From Dipetalonema caudispina (taxonomy: Eukaryota > Nematoda > Chromadorea > Rhabditida > Onchocercidae), in NCBI GenBank assembly GCA_013365325.1, contig JABVXV010000090.1:124001-188000 (forward strand): 64,000 nt of DNA, read 5' to 3'. The position numbers and the translations under genes are program-made. Within the stretch, counting starts at the first letter, position 1, and every line of letters begins with the position of its first letter. Shown here in pieces: positions 1 to 15,100 of this stretch. A model generated the notes under the pieces. The model searched no databases and was not told where the DNA came from. It saw only the letters and a list, made by a program, of their open reading frames with translations.

Positions 1-180
1 AATAAAATTCCATTATTTAATGAATAAACATAAGCAATAAATAGTTATCAATTTTTTCGATACATTATCATTTTTTCATTTCATTCTTCCATATTTAATG
101 AATAAAAAAAGGGAATATTTGATAAAATGATTATGAATTTTTTCATCTTTATTATTATAAGCAATTTAATAATTGATTCA

Positions 181-207
181 CTGATTGATTGATTGATTGA
201 TTGATTG
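181..207. repeat. (GATT)n microsatellite
   Basis: A run of tandem GATT units. A second similar run lies at about 896-931. Simple-sequence DNA with no coding potential. Confidence 0.85.
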
Positions 208-354
208 AAATGATTTGCAAGCAAAAATATGATACCATTAAAGAATTTTAAAAGTAATGGTTAAGGTGATGATGAAGTTTATATGTATGTTGTTTGTATT
301 ATAGAAGGAATAAATTAGACCAATTTTCAAGTGGACCTTTCCAAATGTCAAATA

Positions 355-585
355 AAGAAGAAGAAGAAGAGAGAAAGAGAGAGAGAGAAGGAAAGAAAGA
401 GATAAATGATAGATTAAAATCGGATGAAAAGAAGTTTAACTTTCAAATTAAATAGAAAAGAGAAACCGATAATCGATGAAACGGAAAAGGAAAAGAAAGA
501 AGAGAAGATGAAGGAAGGAAGGAAGAAGAAGAAGAAGGAGGGAAAAAAGAAAAAAAAAAGAGAGAAAGAAAGAAGGAAAGAGGAT
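355..585. repeat. Strand-asymmetric polypurine (GA/GAA/GGAA) tract
   Basis: The + strand is almost purely A and G over two blocks (about 355-402 and 478-585), made of GAA, GA and GGAA units. The reverse strand is accordingly a polypyrimidine tract, which produces a spurious Phe/Ser-rich open frame. Confidence 0.8.
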
Positions 586-895
586 TTATTCATCATTTAA
601 TAGTAGGTGATGATGATGACCTTGATATTTTTGTCAATCAATGTCATGGAATCTATTCATTTCATTTCATTTCATTTCATCATTTATATATAAATTTAAC
701 TAAAAATAAAATATCAAACTATTTAATTTCAATTCTTTTTAATTTTGAATTAAAAAAAAAAAAAAAAAAAAAAAGAAAAGAAGAGAAAAATTAAGGAAAA
801 AAAAAAAAAAAAAAGAAAAAAGGTGAAAAAATTTATACATTTTATCATAGAATGATACTAACGAAAGATAAAATAATTCATTTCATATCATTTCA

Positions 896-931
896 TTTGA
901 TTGATTGATTGATTGATTGATTGTTTGATTG
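896..931. repeat. (GATT)n microsatellite, second block
   Basis: Tandem GATT units with one GTTT interruption, the same motif as at 181-207. Confidence 0.8.
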
Positions 932-1149
932 GTCAACAGAATAAATATTAAAAGAATTGAAAGAGAGAAAAAGAAGAAGAGAAAATAGTATGTAAAATGG
1001 AATGAAATGATATATGAAGATATAAAATCATCCAAAAGTAAACTAAATTAAATTAAAGGATGAGAAAGATGGACATAATTGTATTGTCCATTACAATTAT
1101 TATTAATACAAACTAAAATCAAATTAATTAAACAATCATCAAACTTAAT

Positions 1150-1234
1150 TCAACCAAACAACCAAACAACCAAATAACCAAACAACCAAACAACCAAATA
1201 ATCAACCAACTAATCAATCAATCAATCAATCAAT
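1150..1234. repeat. (ACCAA/ACAACCAA)n and (ATCA)n simple repeat
   Basis: Repeated CCAAACAA/CCAAATAA units run into ATCA units. Low-complexity, non-coding. Confidence 0.75.
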
Positions 1235-1599
1235 TAAATACAGTTATTAAAATAATAAATAGCAAATAGCATTATTAATATTAAAATTAATAGCAATACA
1301 AAATTTACATTTTCTCTTTCTTTCTTCCTTTCTCTCTCTCTCTCTCTTTCTTTTTTCTTTCTTTTCTGATGTATATATATTTTTTCAAATTAATTAAGAT
1401 TGTATTGATTATTATTTTTTTTTTTTTGTGATTTTAATTTTTAAAGTTTCATTTTCTTTTGTGATATTTTTAAGCAATTTTTGAAATCAATCGATTTGAT
1501 AAATATAAAATGAAAATGAACGAACGAATAGAATGAATGGGAACATATATAGGAGGATAAAATGAACAGATCAAACGACAGACAGGTAGATTACAGATA

Positions 1600-1686
1600 C
1601 ACAGACATACACACACACACATACGTAGACACACACCCACATACAAACATACATATACACACACACACATACATACATACATACAT
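1600..1686. repeat. (AC)n / (ATAC)n microsatellite
   Basis: CA dinucleotide and ATAC tetranucleotide runs. The reverse strand reads as an artefactual Cys/Val-rich open frame. Confidence 0.8.
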
Positions 1687-1851
1687 ATAGGTTTGTCTGT
1701 TTGTATGCTTGCAATGTATAAAAATGTCATACCTGTTATTATCACTGTAATATTTGTCATTATCGATAAAATTGATGAATCATTCAGTGAAATTATTAAT
1801 ATTATCAACTGATAGTATTACTTTTTGTTAGATTAAATAATAATCAGTTAA

Positions 1852-2450
1852 AATGATATTTATTAATATATGATTAATACTTTAATAAATATTCTAATGA
1901 ATATCAATATTGATATAATAGTTTTGTATATTTAGCATTATCTGATATATTATTCAATCAATTTGGTAGTATTTATTAAATTTTGATTAATACTTGCCTA
2001 AATATTCTAACGAATATTATATCGATATAATAGTTTTGTATTGGCATTATTTATATAATTAAATTAATTAAGCGGCATTTATTAATTTCTAATTAATATT
2101 TAGTTAAATAGCTTAATGAATAGCATAGATATAATGTATAGATATTATTTAATATGTTATTACAATTATTTAATCAATTATCAGATATATTATTATATTA
2201 GTCGATATGTTATTATGATTATTTAATCAATTAGGTAGTATTTATTTGATTAATATTTAGCTAAAATATTCTAATGAATATTATACTGATATAATAGTTT
2301 TGTATTGTCTAATAATTATCTAATATACCATTGCTTAATCGATTGTCATCATTAATACGAGTATTAGTGATTTTATTTATTAATTTCCAATTAATATTTA
2401 ATGAAATGTTCTAATGGATAACATACTAGCATAATAATTTTGTATTATTT
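1852..2450. repeat. Degenerate tandem array, about 110-140 bp unit
   Basis: Four to five diverged copies of one unit follow each other. Each contains a 'TTTATTAAT...GATTAATA' segment, then 'AAATATTCTAATGAATA', then 'ATATAATAGTTTTGTATT', then a variable stretch. The last motif recurs near 1915, 2027, 2291 and 2431. The array ends about 170 bases before the start codon of the giant gene, so it lies where its promoter or 5' UTR would be. Confidence 0.7.
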
Positions 2451-2618
2451 CTATTGTCATTATTTTATTAATTACAATTACTATTATTAAATGTTAGTAT
2501 TAGATTTATCTAACCATTGATTTGTATGAGTATGCGTACGTCAATTTAATCGATTTATTAAATTGAAGTTTTATCTAATCATTGATTAACAATAGTAATT
2601 AAGTGATATGTTATAGTA

Positions 2619-2997
2619 ATGATAAAATATGATTTAAAATGGATAAAATTGAAATGGCAACAATATTATCAACGTTTGTCTTATTGGTGTATGGCTATAT
2701 TATCAACGATCAGCGATCAATTATTATCAGTTGTCAGTATTAATGATATGATTATTGAAGTATTACTATCGCCATTCCGTATATATTATCACTTTTCCTC
2801 ATCCATATTACAATTATTACTGCTTAATATACTATTACAAATGGTTTTATTATCATATGCTAACGGTAAAACAGATATTCCAATTATTAATGCTGTTAAT
2901 GATTCCGGTAATGCTATTTCTGATACGGATTCGTTACTATCATCCTTACTGGATGATACTTTTCACGTACGTGAACCGATCAAAAATATTATTGGAG
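2619..2997 (+). other. bark: bark-like gene exon 1: signal sequence and N-terminal spacer
   Basis: Residues 1-127. A hydrophobic stretch at about 62-80 (ILQLLLLNILLQMVLL) ends near Ala81-Asn-Gly and looks like the core of a signal peptide. An acidic, Ser-rich spacer follows. The exon ends before a GTAATA donor at 2998 in phase 1. The intron to 4342 is about 1.35 kb and the next intron (4507-7140) about 2.6 kb, the longest in the gene. Neither contains a recognisable gene. Confidence 0.75.
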
Positions 2998-5900
2998 GTA
3001 ATATAATTGATCTTTTCTATTTTCTTATATTCAAATTTAAATAACGTAAAAAAAAAAAAAATCATTTCGAAATATATTTGCTCCAAATTTTTCTTCTAAA
3101 CATTTCCTTTTCTTTTTTTTCTGCTCATTTTTGAAATTTCTTCCTAAAAAAAATATTTGATGGGAATTTCTTTTGCTTTTTTCTCACAATTTTTTCTCAC
3201 AATCATAGATTTAATCAAAAAACCAAAATCAAACATAAAATATAAAAGCTTTTTAGCATGTAATAAGAAATATATGCAATTGAAAAATGATTTTAAAAAA
3301 AAATTTCAAATTTTTGTCCCTTCTTTTTTTTTTAAAAAATTAGCATTTTTGATTAAATTATGATTAAGAAGGTATTTTGACTAAATTATCCTGAGATTAA
3401 TGTTGAAGAAGTATTTCCATGAAGTTAGTCTCAATTAATTATTAACAAAAAATTTCGATGAATTATTTTAAAATTGATATCAAAAAAGTATTTCAATTAA
3501 ATTAATCTTTCAAAGCAAATAATTTTCTTCTTTTTTTTGCTATTCCATTATATTTTTTAGAAATTCCAACGGATATCATCAAGTAAATTGTTGAATTTTC
3601 ACAAAATTAATTTTAGATTTTTTTAAACTAAGAGGAATTATTGAATCCTAAGAGTATACTGAAAAAATGGATAGCATTAAGAAGGAAATTTAGCTAAAAA
3701 AAAAATTCGAGTCTAATCGATACTTAGTAGCTTATCAAATTTTGATAAAATTACGATAAAATAAAACTTAGAAAAAATTAAGAAGTGAAATTTTAAGACA
3801 ATATAAGAATTTATTACTAATTGTGTACATAATAAATCACTTAAGGATATTAATTTAATTGATTACTCTTTGTTCACATACATATTTCAATTTATTTTGC
3901 AAATAATTCTTTAATTTACTAAAACTTTTAGCAATTTTTTTTTCATCAAATTTCCAATATTTCCCGAACAATATCTTACAATTAAGAAGAAATCACATGA
4001 AATAATTGTAAATTAATCACCTACATCTAGCATTTCGCTACATTTAAATTATCATCTCGTTAAATTAAATTCCTTACTATGAACCAATAATGCATTAAAA
4101 TGTGATAAACAAATGAATGAACAAAATTCAAAAAAATAAGTCAAAAAAGAAATGAAACAATAATTTTAAAATAATATTTAAGAACTTTTGTTTACTTGTT
4201 AAAATAGTTATATATTAATTAAATTATTGTTTTGTAAGTTCATTGATTTTTTTTCGCTTATTTATTTATTCCATTGTTTACTTTTACTTTTTTCTTATAA
4301 ACAAAAAAATTTTCCACAAATATGCAAATATTTTATTTTCAGGTGTATATTCAAGTAATATAACTTTATATTACCGTAATTCACCGTATCTTGTCCAAAA
4401 TGATTTAACCATCGAAACAAAAGCTATCTTAACAATTGAAACTGGAGTACACATTTATTTTGATACTGGTATTGGTATTAAAATTAAAGGAGCTATTCGT
4501 GCTATGGTTAGTATTATTATTGATGCATTTCCAATTTGATATAGTTTTCGGATTTTTATAATACCATTAATATATCATCTAATTTCGAATTTAATCTATC
4601 TTCCTTATTCTTTAATTAACATTTGCTAATTTTTCACTTGATATTTAATATAATTTTTTATTGTATTCAATTGATTTATCATTCAATGTTTCAATGCTAA
4701 ATTTAAATGTATCAAGTTTACATTGAAATTAAATAATGCAATAAAGGAATTGTAATGTTAAATAATAGCTTCCTAAAAATGATAAATTTTCTTCATCTTT
4801 TTTAATTTTTTTTTTTTCTTTCTGCTCCAACAGTATTGTTATTACATTTAAATTATATCTAAATGTAATTTCACATAATTAATGATTGCAATTAATAAAT
4901 AACAATAAATAGTAGAAATTTTTACACTTATAGTATAGTTTAGTTTACTCATATTTATTTGTTATGTATTGTATCATAAATGAGAATAAAAAAAATAGAT
5001 TTGTAACAAAAAAAAAAAAAAAAAAGAATGAAGTAAATAAATTGAAATTAGTTATTTATGGCGTTTTTTTTTTTTTTTTTTATTTCAAATTTATACCACT
5101 TTCCTTACCATTCTATTAGAATTTCAAATATCATATAGGAAAATTCAAAGAAAATGGTTGTCTAAAACTTGTTTCTTTTTTTTTTTTTGTTCCTTTGTTG
5201 AAGGTTGAAATGATACATCAAGAAGATATGTGACAGACACTTGGAAAAGTCATCGTTCTTCTTCGACAAAATAGTAAATGATAGAATGTTTGCAAAAGAC
5301 TATTTGAAAATTTTTCACTTTTCATGCAATCTTTTTTTTTTTTTCTTGTTCAATCAAATTTTTTCAAATTTGAAATTTCAATTTTAAATATCATTGCATG
5401 AGAAAGTAACAGAATTGAATACAATTGAACAATTTCAATTTTTCTTTTATTTAAAAGGAACGGATGAAATTAAGGTCTAAAATAAATAAATGCTTTGAAA
5501 GAACTGAAAAAAAAAAAACATTTAAAATTGATATATTATTTGAAAAAGGATCTCTCAGAGAGAGAGAGAAAAAAAAAAAAGGACAAATATTAGTAGGTAA
5601 TGTAAAAGTATAACGAAATGATGGAGAATATAAAAAAGTGGTAGAGGAAGAAATTTGTTTTTTTTTTTTTTTTTTAAATGAATTTTTAAAAAAAAAAAAA
5701 AAAAGTAGAAGTAAAATTGAACAGATGCAAAAAGATCTAATAGCAATTGCTAACTAATTAAATTGCCTTAGTAGGCATCTATTTTTATTTTTTTTTTATT
5801 TTTTTTCAAAAAAGTAAGAAAGCTTTTTTAGCTTTTTATTTATTTATTTTCCTCCATTCTTTTCTTAATTTTTCATCTTAAATGTATTTGTTTTTTTTAT

Positions 5901-8900
5901 AAATGATGGCATTTTTTGAAAAGAATCAAAAATATGTACAGATGGATAAAGAGAAAAAGCTAAAATCAAATCAAAAATTAATTGATGCAATGGAAAGAAT
6001 GGAAGAAAAAAGTTTTGAAATAATAAGGCCCGAAGAATAGAAAAATCATTTTCCATTTGAGAATTTTTTTTATTTTTTTTTCTTTTTTTGCATATGCATA
6101 TCGAAAAATACAAATTGTATAAAGTAATTTAAATTCTTCTTCTAAAACTATTCTTGTCTTCACTTCTAGTTTTTATTTTAGTTTTATTCTTTAACTGAAA
6201 AGTTCCATTAATTTTTTCTTAATGAGAAAAAATTTTTGAAGTCATGTTTTAATTATCAATAGAAAATGTATTGGAAAAGGAGGAATTGTACTTCAGAAGT
6301 TTTTAAATTTTAAAAAAAAAAAATAGATTAAAATCTAGGTTCTTTAAACTTTAAGAAATATGCATAGATAAAAGAAGCATATGTGCACTTTGCTAATTAA
6401 TAGTTAATTAATATCGAAATGAATAGACTACAAATACTTTATAAAATATATTTTTTCGAAACATTTTTTGGAACAAAATAATTAATTAAATGTAGTAAAA
6501 ACGACATATTTGTCATCAAATAAAATATATACATGCAGACAATTTTTCTGTCCAATATTAATTTAGCATGAAAAAAAAAAAAAAAATAGAATTTTGGTAA
6601 ATGTGAAATACTTTACGACATTTATTTTACAGGAATATCAATATCATTCAAATATGAGTATCAAGAATCAACTATTTGCTTACTACTTATTTCATTAATT
6701 AACCAATTGATTTGCTCAAAGATTTTTTTCCTTATCTATTTGATTTTACTTAAATATATTTCAGTCATTAATTTGATATTTGTTTAAATGATACCATTTC
6801 AAATCATTTATAGTATGATTATAGCGAAAATAAAATTATCAGCGAAAATTAAATTGTCATTTTCGTAATATGACATCTTAAGACATTATCAATTAGTAAA
6901 GTTACATAAGAAATTTTGACAAAATATTTCAAAGTTTCCATTCTTTTTTAATTTATCTTAAATGAAGTGAATGCAAATCAAACATAAATTATGTGATTGA
7001 AAAAGCAATTAACATCTTGTCATGTATTTATACAATTTTTTTTAGAAAATATATATATTTAATTTGAAATGAATTAACCAATATAGTAATATTGGAATAA
7101 TCTTCTATGGAATATTTAAATTTTGATAAAATATTTACAGGGAAATGAATTTGCTCATATTCACATGTTACCATATCAACAGATCAACAGTTATGATCCG
7201 GAAATGCCGCAATTTCGCCTTATTGATGGACCATCCGTACGACAGGGACGATTACAAATTAAATTTCGAAATCGATGGCGATCAGTTTGTACAAAGCTTA
7301 CGAAGTTAGCTACATATTTTAGTATTTTTCAATTTTTCCTTTATATTACTATTTGTAAGTAATGGTTTAATCGATTATTTCATTTCCATTAGTGATATTA
7401 ATCATTGATTAAAAAGTTAACCGAAGAAATTCTTCCATTTCTAATATTAACCATCAATGACGATACTAACTAAATGATTCCACCAATTCTGGTAATATCT
7501 ATTGAAAAATAAACTAATCAAAATGATTAAAGCTAAGATTATTATAACAGTTTGCTGTAAGATAGCAAATACTTAAATCTTTTTTTTTTTTCTTAAATAG
7601 GAATAAAATTCTTTTAATTCTAATTTTGCTAACTTTAACAAAGTATTTTAAATGAATACCTTTTTTCGTTTCATTTTGAAGTGACAAAATTACTGCATTG
7701 AATATATTCAACAAGTAGAAAGACAAATAGATATCACTGATGGATGAAATTAGTAACGAATGATTATGAAAAGGAAAACGATGAATTTGAATTTTTTTTT
7801 TAAAAAAAAGTTTAAAATTCAATCAATGAATAATTAGGGAATGGTGTAGAAATATTTAAAACACGCATGTAATAAACATTCCTTTATTCGTTTTTTTTTC
7901 TTATTTATTTGACTTTTTTTCTTTCAAATTTAAAAAATTCTTTTTATCATTTATATTTACTAAAAAATTGTTCCTAATAATGTTATTATTTATACATATT
8001 AATGGTAATACTTACATATTACATCATTCATTTTCATTATTGCATTGGAAATCTTTTTTAAATGTTTGTTGAAAAAAAATTTTTCTTTTTTTTTTTGTTT
8101 CAAATTGCTGTTTCAATGACATACAATGTATGATTTGGTTTTGATGGATAAAACTGCAAATTTTAAATCTAATTTTTAAAATTAAAATTTTAAATAACGA
8201 ATATTACAGTTGGACATCGGTAGATATTAGCACAGCATGTCGATCGATGGGTTTCAATGATGGTGGTATATTTCTTTTTAAATACTACTTTCTTTTTTCA
8301 AAAAATTTTAAATTTCATCATAAGTTTATAAAAGATACAAAAAAAGTTTCAAAGAATTGAATTTCTTCTGGAATCAAAATTAATAAGATTTTATAAAAGA
8401 AATTTTTAATAATTTTAAAAATTTCAAGTTTTGCAAGTTTCAAACTATAAAGTTAAAGCAATTTTTAAATATAATGATTTCATTTTGCACATTTTAGGTT
8501 TCTGGAAATGGTACCGGCGAAACAATGATACTTATTCATTTGTAATGCCATTCCCGAAATGTTCACCAAATATTTCATCATTGTGGGATTGTGAAGGATT
8601 TAGTGATTCTAATATGATACCATTAAGTGAAAATCTTTGTCAAGGTGAAGATGATATAGGAATTCGTTGTTGGGGAATACCGGTATTTCTCGGTTGGCAA
8701 AAACATTGGAAAGGTCAGCAGCATTTATTTCTTTTCATGACCCTAATAAAGCAAATTAACTAACCATTGTTTTATTTCTACTTCGCCTCTTTTAGCAATG
8801 AATAAAAAGTGAAAAGATAATAAAAAAAAATAATTGATATTTAATTTTTCAACGTCTTTGTTTTAATTTTTCGAGATTTACAAGAGGAAAATTAAGCATT

Positions 8901-9024
8901 CGAAAATGAATTGGGGACTGAAAATTTTTTCGTAGAATATTTCAAAAACTTATTTAGCAATTTCTTTGTTTTTGCAAACTTTCTAGCATTAATTTCCTGC
9001 ATTTCTCTAGCTTTTCAGTCGCTA

Positions 9025-9111
<87 letters not shown>

Positions 9112-12100
9112 GTTATTATTATTATTATCATTGTTATCAATTATTATTATTATCATTATTATTATTACATTGTGTCATTAATTACCATTATTATCGTTTA
9201 ACTAGTTCTTATTTGCATCAAATTTTCTTCTAGATTTATTTGTAATTTATATTCTAATCAGCTTCTTTTCTTCAATGATTTCATACTAATATAAGTATTT
9301 GAATTTTTTTTTAATTATAGGTTTGCAAATCATGTCATCATCATTACAGTATGTTAATTCGGATCCTGATATGGTTGCTTTACATCAAGAATCTGTTAGT
9401 AAACTTGAATTTGTTGATATATTATATGCTGGATATGATGGGTTAGTTATGTATCATTGTTTTTCTGCCTTAATTAAAGTTAAGTAAAACAAATAGTAAA
9501 TTATATTTTTGAAATTTCCACTCAAAAGGTCATTTTATGAATAATTTCTATGAGACATTCAAAAATTTTTTATTGTAAAGAATTCAAAACATTTATATGA
9601 CATAATTAACATACAAAGAAAAATGAATTTGTTTCACAGTTGACTTTTGTTATAGCAAAGCGATCAATTGGTTAATTAGCATATTATATGTTATTATTGA
9701 AGGTCAACCAAAAATACAACGGCAGCAATTTGGATTGAAGGTATTCCACCAATCATGAATGGCCTTCGGATTGAGAGAAGTGCTGGTGATGCTATTCATC
9801 TTGAAAAGCCCAATGGGCCTGTTATCATTGCTAATTCAACCATCCGTAATAATAGGTATTATTCATTGGAATTGAAAAAAATAAAAAAATAAATAAAAAA
9901 AAACAATGGGAAATTAATTGTTAGAAATTTTCTACGTTCTAACCGACAATACAAATGAATCATTTTAGATTTTTAAAACAAATTGATATTAAGAAAAGTG
10001 AAAACGCAAAAAAGAGCAAATCATTATAATTCCAGTCATTTGGATAATTTCTAATTTTCCTATAAAAGGATTCTAATGATTTCAATCATCCGGTTGATTT
10101 TTTTTTTTTTTTTTTTGTGGAGATTTTTAGTTTCTTTAGAGGGATTTTTACAATTTCAATCGCTTGGTTAATTTTGTTTTCTTTTTTTATGGAGGTATTT
10201 TTATAATATCATTCCTTCGGCTATTCTTTTATTTTTCGGATGGAAAGATTTTTGTAATTTTGTCTATATGATTAACTTCTTTTTTTGGGAAAAGTAAATT
10301 CTATTAAAAAAACATTGCAATGGTAAAAATTATTGTAGCTTCTGAATTTCATCCAAAACAAATGAACAACCAATTATTTAACCTAAAACCTTTCTAACCA
10401 TCATGCTTAGCAACAATTTAAAAAAGAAAAATGTGAATTATGAAAAGGGATTTTTTGGAATTTTTAAAATGCTACTATTACAAAGATTGGAAAAAAAATT
10501 CTAAAAAACAAGGTAGAGAAAAAAGCAAAAATTTTGAACTTATAATATTATTGAAAAATTCTTGTTCCCACAAATAGCTAATTTTAAAGCTTATTGAAAA
10601 TAAATTATTTTATTAGAGTTTGATATTTTCTTTATCATTTTTATGGGATAGAATTTGCAGCTCATTAAATGATAAATTGATTCAGTTTTACTAAATGATT
10701 CTAGGGGTCATGGAATAACGGTAATGAATACCACTGATGGCCGAGTTTTTGTTAATATGACAACGATTGTTGGAAATTATGGTGATGGCATCCATTATCG
10801 TGAAGGATATGATTTATCCTGGCATCTTACCGTATCCGGTAAGCATTGTGTAATACTGTAGTAGGTTTTCCTCTTTTGTAAAAGTATGGTATTGTAATTA
10901 TCACATACTCCGATTAATGTTTGGTTCAAATAATAAATATTTAGTCAGTTAACTAAATATTTATTGTGCGTGTTGATAATGATTAAATTATATTAATCAT
11001 ATTTAACAAAAAAAAAAAAAAAAAAAAAACTATATTAATAAATTTGCAAAGGAATACAGCTGTTTGTAAAGTTTATTGTTGAATTTCATCTCAAGATTAA
11101 TTTATTTAAGCAAAACATCGTAGTCTAAATGATGGGTCAGAAAAAGACTTATTGCTACTTTAAGGTAATAAAAAACCAAGATTGGATATGTGTATGGAAC
11201 ATAAAATACCACGTACTTTTTTCTTCCCACATATAATTCAAGCAAAATTTGTCAATGGTACGGTAATTGATAGTAACAGTGCATCACCTTGTTGGATGGT
11301 AAGCTTTTTTATTTGTGATTTTTTTTTTTTTTTTTTTAAATGTAAAAGCTAGCAGATACTTGTAATAATGATACGATATTAATTATCATATACTCTTAGT
11401 AATTTTGGTAGAAAATTTCTTTCATCAATTGTTCTTCTTATTTTTAATCTCATTAATTGCTAATTGTAAATCACTATCTAAATGGCTATTTTTCCGCATC
11501 AAATTTGGTCGCCGATTTTTTTTTGTTCCTTAGAAACAAAATAAAATTTAAAGTGAACTTCGTCAATAATTCAAAGATTTAAAAGTTGGTCTTAAAAATA
11601 AGAGTTTGTTAAAAATATGCAAATATTTCATTCATTTCGTCCCTATATATATTCACAACTTTATCCATTTATATTTGTTCAGATAGTATCATTGCCTACT
11701 CACTTGCCATACACATACAGTATACAATTTATGGAAGTAAGAAATGAAAATGATGAAAATTTGGATTCGGAAACCCGATTAATAATATGTGATGCAAATA
11801 CTAATTTTGATGGATGTAATGGTGAACGATATCGTATCCCAATTTTAAACCGTATTCTTCCTCAAACAATATCATTCCGGTTAGTTAATTATTATCTGTT
11901 TTGAATTTCTACTTTGATTTGCTATTTCTTTCGATTTTCACTCAATGTCAGGATTTTTTTTTTTATTCATTAGTTTTCTATCCGTTAATTTATTATAATT
12001 AACTGCATCATTATGAAATGATTGATAGTTCAGCGATTCAATTCACAGATAATATTATTGTTAAATTTCAATATCTTTGATTGATCCTGCATACCGGTTT

Positions 12101-15100
12101 AGATATTTTCCGATAATTATTAGACGAAGCTGTTTTTGTAATTCACACTGCTTTCCGGAATAAACAAATTTGGAAGTGAAAAATTTTGCAGGAGTGCTGG
12201 TCAGCCAATATATCTTACGCTAGAGCATATACCAAGTGGACTAAGCGGTCGAGTTTTTGGTGATATTAATTTAATTTTTCAAATTCATGCTTCTGTCGCT
12301 GGTGCGTTTGATAGTTTATCGAAATTTTTATCTAAAAAAAGGAGAGAAAGAGTTGTAGAATGATAGCAATTGGAATTTTCATTTTACAAGAATTTTAATT
12401 TTATTGAAGACCACTGCAAAATTTAAGATCAAAGTGAAGTTTTGATTTATCATAACTTAAATCTCAGCCATATTATAGATATTATTTGAATAGTATTCAG
12501 ATAATATTTCATTTGCACATTTTCATCTCAATTGATTACATTTAAAAATTTGAATTTAAATTTAAATTTTATATCATTTCATAATTGTCATCTGTTTGCA
12601 TTTTTCATTTTCTTTTCTTTTCTTTTCTTTGATAACTAATTTGAAAATTTCATTTCCAATTACAGATAAAGCATTTTACGGTTTAAATGTAACGCATACG
12701 CTAATAGCAAATAATACCGGAAATGGTATTTGGGCGCAAGATATACGTGAAAGAACAGTGTTAACAAATGTTACAATAGTGAAAAATCAAGGAGAAGCGG
12801 GATTTCTGGTACGTGATGGTGCTGCGGATATATGGATTAATGCATCCCGTATCAATGATAATTGGGGTGATGGTATTAATGTATCATATGCTGGTGGCTC
12901 AATTACAATTAATGGTACCATAATTAGTCGCAATAAATGGCGAGGTCTATCTGCTGTTTTATTCTCAATACTTTTCAAATTTTTGAAATTAATTCCGAAC
13001 TTTTCCGCAGATATAATCATATTTAGCTTATATGATAGCTTAGAGCATAACAAATAGATGGGTGATGATAATCGTAATTAAATGATTTAATGTAATAGGT
13101 ATTGATAAATTTTTTTAGAATTTAAATTTTATGCATTACAAGAAAAAACACTTTTTTTATGATATTAAAATTTATAAAATATGAAATTAAAATGATGTTA
13201 TGCATATATTATACTGCATTACATCGAATTATGAAATAAACTGAATAAAATTTAAAGTGATGAATAGTTAATATACTTACACTTATACTAATGAAAATGA
13301 ACAAAAACATCCTATAACCTATAATTTAATATGAAATGAAATAATGAAAATAATTTTAGGTTGTGCATTTCATCAAAATACATCATCACCATATTTACCT
13401 CTTCATCAGGAAATTATTATCAAAGGTCGTCCATCCAATAATATTTTCTATTTACGCACACAAATTGTTGATAATGCATGGGGTGGCATTTTGATTGGAA
13501 ATTTTTGCATACCATCATGGAGAAATATTCAACCAAAGGTAAAATTAATTTCAAATTTTTTACATTTCAAATTTAATTAATTATTTTCCAGAAAATTTCA
13601 AGCGCTTTTTATATATCGGAACAATTATTCGTAATATTATTTTATCTTAAATTATACAGTTTTTCATTTCAAATTCTTGCTATATTACTTTTTAAATTAT
13701 ACGATTTTTCTATATGATTTTTCATTTTAACTTCTTTTTGTAGGAAATAGATAAATTTTTCAAGTAGCTGTAATCAATTTGCAAATTAAATACTTTAAGA
13801 TTCATATGTATAAGCTAGAATAGGCAGCTTATAATTTTTTTTTGTGTTTCTTCAACTTTTTAAATATATAATATCAAAATTTTTTAATAGGCGCGGAATT
13901 TTTTCAAAATTTGAATATATTAAAGGAATTAAAAAATATTCCAACGCAAAAATTTTTAAAAAATAGAAATTTTGCAAAATTAGGTCATGAAATTTATTTC
14001 ATTTTGTTTATCATTATTGCCTTGATTAAGTCACAAATTAATTTATTATACAATTTATAGATACTGATAAGTTGGACCGAATTAATTGGAAATCGTTATC
14101 ATGCATCTGTCGAAATTTTTGCCTGTCAGAAAATTGGAATGGCTAATACCATTGTTGATTTCACCGGAAATCGGATTGAAGGTGGTTTAGGAGTAGGTTT
14201 CCGGATGGAACCAGCCGTAAATACCATAACAATTATATCAAGCAATCAATTTATTGCAAATAATAATACTGCTCTGATCATTCGAAATGCCCGTTATCCA
14301 CAATTATACAACTTACCCGCTCAGGTTTTTCCTTTTTTTTTTCTTCTAATTATTGTTGTTTGTTTACTCATTTGCTTAATAACATATATTTTTGATTGTT
14401 TACATGTGCAAAAGATAACACATAAACATGAAATACTTATATTTGAATTATTTTTAATTGTAAATTAGTTATGCTGTACTTTTCATTACGCAATATTCTA
14501 AGAGTATTTCCAATAACATCGGCATTAAATAAAAGGATTTAAAAAAATTTTTTAGCTTAGTGAAAGGATTCAACAAGATTTTTCATTATTATTTGTAGTA
14601 TAATTAATTTGATGCTTTCTAGGTGACTATTTCAAAGAATTCATTCAAATTTAACAGCGGACAAAGCATCATATCCGTTGGTATGGTAGAAGGTTCACAA
14701 ATTCAAAATCTTACATTCAATCAACAAAATGAAGTTCGTGAAAATCGTGTTATCAATCCTTTTCCATATCTTAATCCACGATCTTCTCCATATGCTGCTT
14801 TAGTAGTTTCTAGCAGGTATATTGCATCAACTTTATTATTTTCTTAAAATTTTTACTACTTAAACTATCTTTTTCTAAATTTTTCAGAGGAATAATAATA
14901 TTATTATCGTTTATTACTAAATTTTAACAGATATACCATATCAGTTTTATTATTTTGTGAAATTCTTTACCTAATTAAACTTTGATTTTCTTTAATTTTT
15001 TTCTAAAACAAATATTACTTTTATTATCATCATATAGTTTCCAATAGATATACCTCATCATTTTTATTATTTTATTGAATTTTTTACCTAATTAAACTAT

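Larger units (their letters stand above)
1..2618. other. Intergenic region upstream of the giant bark-like gene
   Basis: No convincing coding sequence is visible on either strand. The stretch consists of AT-rich DNA, homopurine tracts, GATT and AC/ATAC microsatellites and a degenerate tandem array at about 1852-2450, listed separately. Short open frames here are built from homopolymer runs (Phe/Ser/Lys stretches) and have no domain character. The promoter and any 5' non-coding exon of the next gene should lie here, but no specific element can be pointed to. Confidence 0.6.

Noticed and set aside
8911..9201. Poly-isoleucine open frame
   Set aside because: Product of the (ATT)n microsatellite in an intron of the bark-like gene.
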